From contig NC_135356.1 of assembly GCF_051622035.1 (NCBI RefSeq), positions 3,720,001 to 3,784,000 of the forward strand: a stretch of DNA of 64,000 bases, in the 5' to 3' direction. The DNA is from Arctopsyche grandis. Taxonomy: Eukaryota; Arthropoda; Insecta; Trichoptera; Hydropsychidae. Positions 55,996-64,000 of the stretch are shown one piece after another. Numbering within the stretch: position 1 is the stretch's first letter; every line of letters starts with the position of its first letter. The notes beneath the pieces were generated by a model that was not told the DNA's origin, did no database searches, and was given only the letters and a program-made list of their open reading frames with translations. A program made the position numbers and the translations under genes.

Positions 55996-57114
55996 ATGTA
56001 GTAAAATCAGTTGGACGAATTATAAATAAAAATAATGAAGCATTTATTGATGAATATTTTCGTCATAAATATGTAAAGGGGCATTTGATGTAATCACAAT
56101 CGAATTGTCCGGCGTTGCACGGGTCAAATTTGGTGGTTCCAAATTAATTGAAATCTCTACATTTATATAGTGTAAAAACTAACTAGCAATATAGTAAGTA
56201 AGATTTCAAATTTCAATTCAAGTACAATAATTTGTATTTATATAACATTTTGTAACATATTATAATACCTATATATGTACATATGTATCTTGTCATATAT
56301 ACCCACAGTTTGACAGTTTGTTGTCCGATATATCTTTCGGCATGTGTGTGAGATTTAGAAAATATCGTCCGCGTGTCGAATGTGTCACAGATTTGACAGT
56401 CGAAGATTAAATACTTTCTAAGTTCAGATTTATACATATGTAAACGTGTATGTATCTTTATGCACCCGCCAGTGACCCTATTGAAACTGGTTCTAAAACG
56501 TTTCGTATCGAGTTCACAATTTACATTTCCGTTACGAGTTGATCTTCGTTTTGTGTTTTTTCGTTTGTTATCTATAATGTGTATGTCATTAATAATAAAT
56601 AATCGACGGGCAACTCTTTCTAACGAATCTAGGATGGACAAAACTGTTTCTCATTTCATCGTCTAAAACATATGTATGCATACGTATAATATTTATTTGG
56701 AATTTTTATTTAAATAGTAAAACCTCATTTTAATTTAAACTTAAAATATTTCTGAAGTAAAATCACATCTAATATTAAAAGTTTTGTAATCAACGTTTTA
56801 AAAGTTTATTATATATGTAGGTATAATGAAATTTATCTCGAGTGGATCCGAGTACTTTGGCTAGAGTTAGAGACTTGTAGAGAGAGAACCGATTATAAAC
56901 ATACAAGTTTAATTAAATAATTAAAAAGTTTTAATATGATATTTTTTAAACTATGTGACAAACAAATAATTGACATTTTTAAACGAATCAAAATTTCTAG
57001 ATCTATAAATGCAATTAAAAAACAATATAAAAAATACGTCAATTTCTAGCTTACTCCTATTTACAAATTGTGTTGATGAAAAAAAAAATTGGATTATAGT
57101 CGAGTCGATGTAGC
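55996..57114. other. No gene recognised
   Basis: AT-rich. The 142-codon open frame on the minus strand (56641-56213) lacks an ATG start and any domain. Confidence 0.4.
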
Positions 57115-57345
57115 GTCCTTACAATGTTACAACGCATTCATGCAATGTGTTGTAACTAGTCACCGGACCCAGAAGGTGCCGCGTATTGTTCAAAGGTTGT
57201 AAATGCATTGTTAAAGGTTTGCCGAACCTTTTTTTACAAAGGATTTACAACAATGTAACAATAGATAGCACTGTGACTATCCTACCTCTAGTTGTAACAT
57301 TGTAACAACGCATTCATGCAATGTGTTGTAACATTGTAAGGACGT
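57115..57345. repeat. Insertion-like segment between 36-bp direct repeats
   Basis: Near-identical repeats containing 'aacgcattcatgcaatgtgt' lie at about 57121-57156 and 57297-57332. They bracket a segment that begins TAGTCACCGG near 57157 and contains GTGACTA at about 57273. Each repeat is itself a near-palindrome (gttacaac ... gttgtaac). Confidence 0.6.
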
Positions 57346-57765
57346 ACAATTATTCCTTTATTTTTTTAAATCATTTCTTATTTAACCATATAATATTATT
57401 ACAATATAATTCAATGCAAGGTATTTAATAATATTACTGCAAGTTTTGATGTCCATAGCATGACGTTGACAATTACTTTTATCGTCTAAAAAGTATAAAT
57501 TTCCGTTAATGTAGAATATATACGTATTCCGCAAATAAATTAATAATATCAACAACTCACGTAGTATATATTAAAATTTTATTAATATAAAATACGAATA
57601 CAAAATACGAAACAAGTCAAAAGTCAAAATCTACCGTTCGCTATACGTACGAACAATGTTGTATTTCTTTACCAAAATGCAACGCGAAACTGAAACGAAA
57701 TGTAATTGTACAGTAATTGCACATGTACATTTTTCATAAGGCTCATGCTAGATCGGTTCGACTGC
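57346..57765 (-). repeat. Unclassified dispersed repeat, copy B
   Basis: Minus-strand reading DDKSNCQRHAMDIKTCSN then IIKYLALNY parallels copies A and C. It ends around 'ggctcatgctagatcggttc'. Confidence 0.75.
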
Positions 57766-58620
57766 AGTATTAAATATTACATATATAAAGTAAATTAATA
57801 ATTCTCGCCTTTGATAACGGTGACGATAAGCTATAATCTTTGCAATGCATTTGTATTTTTCAACAGTTCCATTCGAGTGTACCTATTGTTATTTTATAGA
57901 TTTATTATAAAATATGATTTAAAATAAATATACTGCAAAGACAATTACGAGTATGTATAAACATAATCTAATCACTAGGAATTGTATAACATTTCTCTAT
58001 AAGGAAGATGTAGGTAGTACATATATGTAATTCTGCAACATTGTCTTTGTGTGTTGACACACATTTGTTACAGAGGAAATATCTGGAGTGATCAGTAATT
58101 ATGGAGAAAGTACACTAATTAAGTCCATCGCCGTGCATAAAAAGCGAGACTCAATCTATACAACGGATGCACCGTGTTAAATTAAATAATTCGATTGAAT
58201 TTCCTATTATATTTTGTTTGTTATTTTTCTGTATAGAAGCGGATCAAGGTTGAGGTTCTTCGCGGCTTTTTATGTTGTACTTTGCATTGGGCGACTTATT
58301 TTTGTTTGTTTGTTTCACTTGCATTGAACTCGTTTCAAATTCAGCGATTCATTGTATTCGACAGGTTAGTATAATTTACGATATGCTTTGCAACGGTAGG
58401 TGATTGTTTGATTTGATCGTGCTCAAGACCGAAACTGTGGGACGCCACTGACAGAATGTAAACGACAGAAAACTACTACATATTTTGTTCGATGTGGAAT
58501 TATATACATCTACATATGTGTATTCGTATTAATATTCTCCGGTTGATGGAATCTGGTGAAACACACATGACTTTTATTTAAAACTAATGTACATATGCAT
58601 ATGTTACAGTAAGAGTGTAA
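57766..58620. other. No gene recognised
   Basis: AT-rich spacer without assignable motif. Confidence 0.4.
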
Positions 58621-58889
58621 GGGCAAAAACACACAGTGGTGCACGTGGCACGTGTTTTTATTAGATACTGTTAAAATGCGAAAAAAATGAGGCCATGCCT
58701 TGCACATATTCATGGAACGCCCAGCACGCCCCGTCCCAAAATGACCCTCTGGGGTGTTTTCGGTAAAATTGTATCCTTGCTTGACAGCGATCGATAACGG
58801 TGTATCGCACATTTGAAGAAATTTAGGAGACCACCCACAGCGGGGAGCCATGCACACTATGTGCCGTTCATCGCTGTGTGTTTTCATCC
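58621..58889. mobile_element. MITE, 269 bp, GGGCAAAAAC ends
   Basis: GGGCAAAAACACACAGTGG on the left and, inverted, GGATGAAAACACACAGCGA on the right. Flanks TAA and TAT are compatible with a 3-bp duplication. The open frame on its minus strand (58911-58510) is MITE sequence. Host-family partner of 52482-53169. Confidence 0.7.
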
Positions 58890-59189
58890 TATAGCTTGCT
58901 GATGTATACATTGTCTAGTATGTGTATGCATCGTCAAAATCATCATGTAACAGTACACCAGTCTTTCTTTTAATAACTTGTGTATGTATTGGAAACAAAT
59001 TCGTGTAAATTTTATACCGGCAGAAACATTGTTTAGCCAGCAGTAAATATTTTTCAGTTTTATTTCACGGTACACATGTACATAGGCATAACTTAATAAA
59101 AACCATATTTCATTAATTAATTACTTTATATTTTAATAAAAAAAGTATAATAATAAAAATAAATTTTCATTCACACGACCAAAAAATTT

Positions 59190-59440
59190 ATGGATTTTAT
59201 TTTTGATTTTTACACTTTTGTTATTTTTTTTTTCCTCTCTGAATGATGTATTATTTTCCTTTTGTTACTTTTTTTATTATTTTATTTTACCATGTTTTCT
59301 GCTTTTGCTTTTTTCCTTTATTTACAGTTTACTTGTTTTTATATCATGTTTTTATATATTTTTCAATTGTAGGCCATTGTGGCGCATTAGGTTCTTCCTG
59401 TAATGCCACAATGGTCCAAAACTATTAAATAAATAAATAA
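59190..59440 (+). mobile_element. LINE 3' UTR copy, heavily 5'-truncated
   Basis: Colinear with the reverse complement of 25240-25450: 'ctctctgaatgatgtattat', 'accatgttttctgcttttgc', then 'ggccattgtggcgcattagg' and 'cctgtaatgccacaatggtc', ending in an AATAAATAAATAA tail. Confidence 0.9.
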
Positions 59441-60299
59441 ATAATAAAAAATAACATTTAAGAAATCAAAAAAATTATGTTGTCTTTGTTATTACTTTAA
59501 TGCTATTTTATGTTATACTTTTTATATTAAAATATGAACTAATTAATTAATGAAATATGTTTTTTTTTTATTTTATACCTACATGTGTACCATAAAATAA
59601 AACCATATTTCTAGCGGTATACAATTTCCAATACATACACAAGTTATTAATAGATAAGACTTTATCAAATGAAATATCTATACCCGGGAGAATGCATGAT
59701 CTCGTTTACTAGTAAATTCATACACTTGATATCCGTACACAGTAAACGTTTACGAAAGGAATAACTAGTTGACATTCGTAACAGTAATATAGTCGGCCTA
59801 TGATGGATTAAACTAAATAAACCTAGCCTAACCGAAACCTAACCTAATACGGATGTAGTATAATTTATACAGTAGACTGAATCTTGTTGTCTAAATATCT
59901 TGTTCGTATAAAACCAACAGTAAATTGGGTGTTGGAATACAATCGGTTCCATTCTTGAGCATAAACTAGCTTATCTGTCAAACTCTGACCAGTCGTCAAA
60001 CCACTCAAATTTCATGCATTTCATTAATTTACTGGTGCACCGCAGCAAGTGCATGAATTTGCTAGCCAGCTTATATCTTGTCTTGTAAGAGTGTCTGTGA
60101 AATCTAGCGTTGTAAATTTTAGAATGCAACGCTGGTGTATGCAATTACTAGACAATGTATACATCTGTGAAACTTGATGAATTGAACACATGAATCCGCC
60201 AATTTCGATTTAAATATATGTATATTCTTTTAAATTTAAGAAAAAAGTTAAAGTTTTAGAATGTGTAAATCTCATTGTATTGGTATAGAATGACATTCG

Positions 60300-60435
60300 G
60301 GTAAAACGCATATGCTGTCCTTTTCACCCCATTTCGACCAATAATAGAATTTCGCACGTACAATGTTCTACTGTCTGCACGAAATGCTATTTATTGGTCG
60401 AGAGGTGGTGAAAGAGATAGCATGTACGTTTTTCT
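60300..60435. repeat. Imperfect foldback repeat
   Basis: 'cgaccaataatagaatttcg' pairs imperfectly with 'cgaaatgctatttattggtcg', and the outer parts 'gtaaaacgcatatgctgtcc' and 'gatagcatgtacgtttttc' also pair. Confidence 0.6.
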
Positions 60436-60619
60436 CAAGTCCTCTTCCTACGATGGATCAAGTATAAAATATAAATCTAAAGAAAAATACATACATACAT
60501 ATATCTCTTAAGCGACGTGTGCAACAAAATTAGGGTTGCAGAATATAACTCATTTTAAACATAAACTTAGTTTTTAAAATAAATTCGAAACTATAAATAA
60601 TATGAAATAAACCATCTTA

Positions 60620-61100
60620 TTAACCAGCAGCGTGGTCTAGTGGTGAATGTTGAATTATTTCGTACTTGATGTTACGAGTTCGATTCCCCGCTAAGTCTCG
60701 TTGTTGGCCAGACCTTGATTTGTCTAGGTCGATCGTTTCTTATTAGAATTTGCCAATTTTTCTGATTTTCTTTGAAACGATTCCTGTAAAATTGGCGTTT
60801 CCTTCCCAATTTTCTGTTGCGAACCTTTAGTTATTGTTATATCTTAGGTTTCGCCATATTGCTCACCATAGATGTCTCTGTGGTTGTTTATCGAATATAA
60901 AATTCGTATTGTTACATGAAATTTATTCATCGTTATTTATCGTATTAATACGATGTTTGTAATATATGTATGTATACTGACCATAGATGTCAGATATTTA
61001 GATTTACATGTATCTATGTAATAATTATGTGGACCAGGAAGGCGCATTTGGGGTTTACTTGTTAAGCCTTCCTGGTATATTTGTATATATGTATGTGAAA
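60620..61100 (+). mobile_element. tRNA-derived SINE, long form
   Basis: Head 'agcgtggtctagtggtgaat', B box 'gagttcgattcccc', core 'gatcgtttcttattagaatt', 'catagatgtctc', 3' stem 'ccaggaaggcgcatttgggg ... gccttcctgg' and a TATGTATG/AAATAAAA tail. Confidence 0.9.
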
Positions 61101-61159
61101 ATATGTATGTAAAAATAAAAATAAAATAAAATAAAACGGAAACGGCGTCTGTAATTCGT

Positions 61160-61240
61160 TTCCGATTGGCTGTCGTCAAAGTCGTTTCTGATTGGCTGGA
61201 TTGGTCAAAGACGTTTGTGATTGGTCGGTCGTTAAATAAA
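61160..61240 (+). repeat. Minisatellite of ~27 bp with four ATTGG boxes
   Basis: Three degenerate units of the form 'cgtttctgattggctg' or 'cgtttgtgattggtcg' directly after a SINE tail; ATTGG starts at 61165, 61191, 61200 and 61220. Inverted CCAAT boxes could be promoter-like, but no gene follows. Confidence 0.6.
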
Positions 61241-61398
61241 ATTACTTTTATTCGATTCTAATAGATGTAATAAAAAAAACAAAAGAAGATTTTACCCATG
61301 GTTTTCATTTCATTTCTATTTACCGAGTGAAGCCGGGTAGCACCTCTCTTTATAAAAGGATACCATTTATCAGCCCGGCAAATAAAAAGAATGCCGCT

Positions 61399-61692
61399 CT
61401 CTAAAATAGCTCGCACGACAGATTAAACGTCAAATGGGTTGCCACTAATAAAAATAAAATTTGACAAAAATAAATACCGACCCTAACAATCTAATCTTAA
61501 ATGAATCGGGCTAACACTAACTTAACCTAACCTAACCTAACCCTTAAAATAAATAAGTGTTGGCTGCTAAGATATTACGATTACCCAGTGAAAATGTAAC
61601 TGGTTATGACTTCACTGAAACGTCAAATTTTATTTTTGTTACTGGGGCAACCTCTATTGAACGACGATTCTGTCGTGCGAGCTATTTTAGAG
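61399..61692. repeat. TIR element, 294 bp
   Basis: CTCTAAAATAGCTCGCACGA and its exact complement form 24-bp perfect inverted ends. The interior includes 'aacctaacctaacctaaccc' and a 'cagtgaaaatgtaactgg' part shared with 30156-30436. Confidence 0.75.
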
Positions 61693-63284
61693 ATGTTAAT
61701 TTGACATTAAATGTCGTTTTGACATTGTAATTTATTTTACAGCCGTGCCAAAAATATTATCCCTTTATAAAATACTATTATAAAAACTTTCTGATATGCA
61801 AATCGGGCAAAAAATATAAATCGTGATAGGCATATTATAGGTATAAAAGAGTCCTACCCTCCACAGAATTCAAATAATTAATGATTCCTACTTTATATGC
61901 GTATTGTGTGTATATGTACATGGTTAATAAATTACATTTCCGCAATCATCACATTTTATATTGTATAAATAGCATAAATCAACCTTTCAATGAACGTACT
62001 TAAAAAAAAAGTCACTTGAACTTGACTTGGTCAAACAATATGTATTGAAAAATCGAATACACACGAATGATCTTCTTCTCCCTTTATTCGTCAATCGAAT
62101 CATTCTGTAGTATTAATCCTTTGGAAAACCATTCGGAGTTTAATTATAGCATTTATGGGAAATTTTGAAGGCATTTGTGTGTTTGCTCGGTCAGTAATAA
62201 TTTGATATAGAGGTGGATAACAATGGTGGACATTGCGCAAGAACTATTCGACAACCAGTGGCGTAACAAAGGAGAGGAACGCAATTGTTAATCATCCAAT
62301 GGGCTTGGTTTGACACAATTTTTTTTCCAAAATTGGTATTACAACACTGTGCAATAGACGTTTTTTTTTCAACAGTTATTCTAAACGACAATTTCGACCG
62401 CGAACTGACCCTTTACTAGTTTAACGTGGACCAAATTCACTGCAATTAAACTATAGTTATATTAAACAAGTAAGTATGTATATTATTTTTGGATTAGGAT
62501 GAATATTAACAGTCCTGTTAGGATGTTATAAAATAAATACTATTGAAATTTCCATACTCTATTCATGTACGTATTATTATTTATTAAAGACATCTCAACA
62601 CAATGCGTTGTAGCATCATCAAAATTTGTAGTCAATTTCTCGAAATCACTATCTTATATTCAAATTGAATTCTTTATGTCTATTATAAAATTAAAGTTGG
62701 TGAAAATATCATTGAATAATACATAATTCACATTCGATACAAAAGTATGAGTTTTGTTCTTAGCCACTCGTTGTTGTCACCAAGTTCTCAAATTCAATAT
62801 TATACCTACATACACTTAGTAATGTGTACTAAATCGTTTAAATTTTCTAATATGAAAGTGTAATATATGTATGTCATGAATTCATACCGAGATTAGAGTG
62901 ATATTTGTAAATTTTGCATTAATATAAAGCATTTACATTGTATTTTATTATTCGGAATTTAATTTTTAAACATGTTCTACAATGGAAATCGCTATATTTA
63001 ACTAGCCCTATAATTTTGTACATTTTACTTCAGATTTTATATATATGTACATACATATATGCCTTAGTCTAAGATAGAACGAACAGCCCAGCGTCAAATT
63101 AAGAATACGCGGGAGACAATAAAAGCAACTTATGGACACGATAGAACCGGATGATTTTGATCGAACATTAATTGAAAAAAGCTAGACAGACAAACTAATA
63201 TAATAACATACTAGACATACTAATTGAAAAAACCTAGACAGCTATTAGCAATTATTTCTCACAGTATACAGTATCCGTATCTAC
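61693..63284. other. No gene recognised
   Basis: AT-rich DNA. 'cagtggcgtaacaaagg' near 62258 looks like a lone hAT end. Nothing else assignable. Confidence 0.4.
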
Positions 63285-63765
63285 GAGAACCGAGCATGCT
63301 GTCGCATTCGTGCAATGTGTTGTAATTAAAAGGACGTGAAATAATGCCATTATTTTTTTTTTAATTATTTATTTAACTATATAATATTTTTATAATATAA
63401 TTCAATGCAAGGTCTTTAATAATATTACTGTAAGTTTTGCTGTCCATAACATGACGTTGACAATTACTTTTATCGTTTAAAAAATATAAACTTCCATTAA
63501 TATAAAATATATACGTATTCCATAAATAAATTAATAATATCAACAACTTACGTATTTTATATTGCAATTTTATTAATGTAAATATTTCAAAACACGAAAC
63601 ACGAAATCAAAACTAACAAAAAATAAAAGTCAAATTCTACCGACCGCTATACGCACGAACAATGTCGTATTTCTTGACCAAAATGCAACGCGAAACTGAA
63701 ACGAAATGTAATTGGCCATCGGGTAAATGCAAGTCTAATGCTAGATCGGTTCAACTACATATAAC
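63285..63765 (-). repeat. Unclassified dispersed repeat, copy C
   Basis: Minus-strand frame ending at 63373 reads NDKSNCQRHVMDSKTYSN then IIKDLALNY. Borders near 'gcatgctgtcgcattcgtg' (left) and 'gctagatcggttcaac' (right). Confidence 0.75.
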
Positions 63766-64000
63766 AACAGATAATTATAGATATTGAATTACACGTCGTA
63801 CAAGTTTATGGGACATTTCCGACAATGGTCAACATCACCGCGCTTTATTTCTGTTTAATTTCGAGATATGATTAACGTCAAAAATCATAATCATACGTCT
63901 GAACAACAGTCAAAAGATCCTACATATGTATATTTTAAACGTTCGTGTGATCCAAGCTTAAGTCTCTGCTCTTTCGGCTTCCAATCGCGTCTACATATGT
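63766..64000. other. No gene recognised
   Basis: Short unassigned flank at the window end. Confidence 0.4.

Noticed and set aside
56213-56641. 142-codon open frame on the minus strand
   Set aside because: It starts with TTG rather than ATG, contains no recognised domain, and its second half is AT-rich and unprotein-like.
58510-58911. 133-codon minus-strand open frame as a gene
   Set aside because: It coincides with the MITE at 58621-58889 and its inverted ends.
61524-61543. Telomeric (CCTAA)n tract
   Set aside because: Only about four units, inside a TIR element, with related degenerate 'cctaac' runs at 30.3 kb; better explained as part of that repeat than as an interstitial telomere.

Overview
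The window is insect nuclear DNA. The genes have many short exons with GT-AG introns, the DNA is AT-rich and full of TACATACATATG-like tracts, there is a ZAD-C2H2 zinc-finger relic (a family typical of insects), and the repeats are of arthropod type. I cannot fix the order; a holometabolous insect fits best.

Three conserved protein-coding genes could be assembled exon by exon. (1) ABCF2, a soluble twin-ATPase ABC protein, on the minus strand at 6.0-10.75 kb: 11 coding exons, 628 codons, complete. (2) ATAD3, the mitochondrial inner-membrane AAA+ ATPase, on the plus strand at 24.6-36.5 kb: 11 exons, 608 codons, complete, and followed by an unusual in-frame open stretch after the stop. (3) An M13 (neprilysin-like) zinc metallopeptidase on the minus strand at 38.1-45.6 kb: 15 exons, 755 codons visible, lacking only the short cytoplasmic first exon, which I could not find. 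They work in unrelated pathways (ribosome-associated ABC protein, mitochondrial nucleoid and membrane organisation, ectopeptidase), so their proximity looks like ordinary gene order rather than a functional cluster.

Almost everything else is mobile-element DNA, much of it nested and datable by target-site duplications (TSDs). 0.4-4.6 kb: TTAA-flanked MITEs, a Mutator-like transposase relic split by another MITE, and a 5'-truncated RTE-type LINE. 10.8-23.3 kb: a mariner-type MITE, a SINE, a piggyBac-type MITE, a stack of hAT, solo LTR and foldback elements, a ZAD-C2H2 pseudogene and a nearly complete Tc1 element. 23.4-24.4 kb: an unclassified element abutting the ATAD3 promoter. The large ATAD3 introns are built mainly from LINE, LTR, Tc1, hAT and piggyBac-type insertions. 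46-64 kb: no gene recognised; it holds tRNA-derived SINEs, hAT MITEs, the same TTAA family, a ~175-bp satellite array, a THAP fragment and three copies of an unclassified ~0.5-kb repeat that keeps a short reading frame.

No rRNA, true tRNA, CRISPR or viral gene was recognised. Repeat classes were assigned from terminal repeats, TSDs and protein motifs seen in the sequence; no database was searched.
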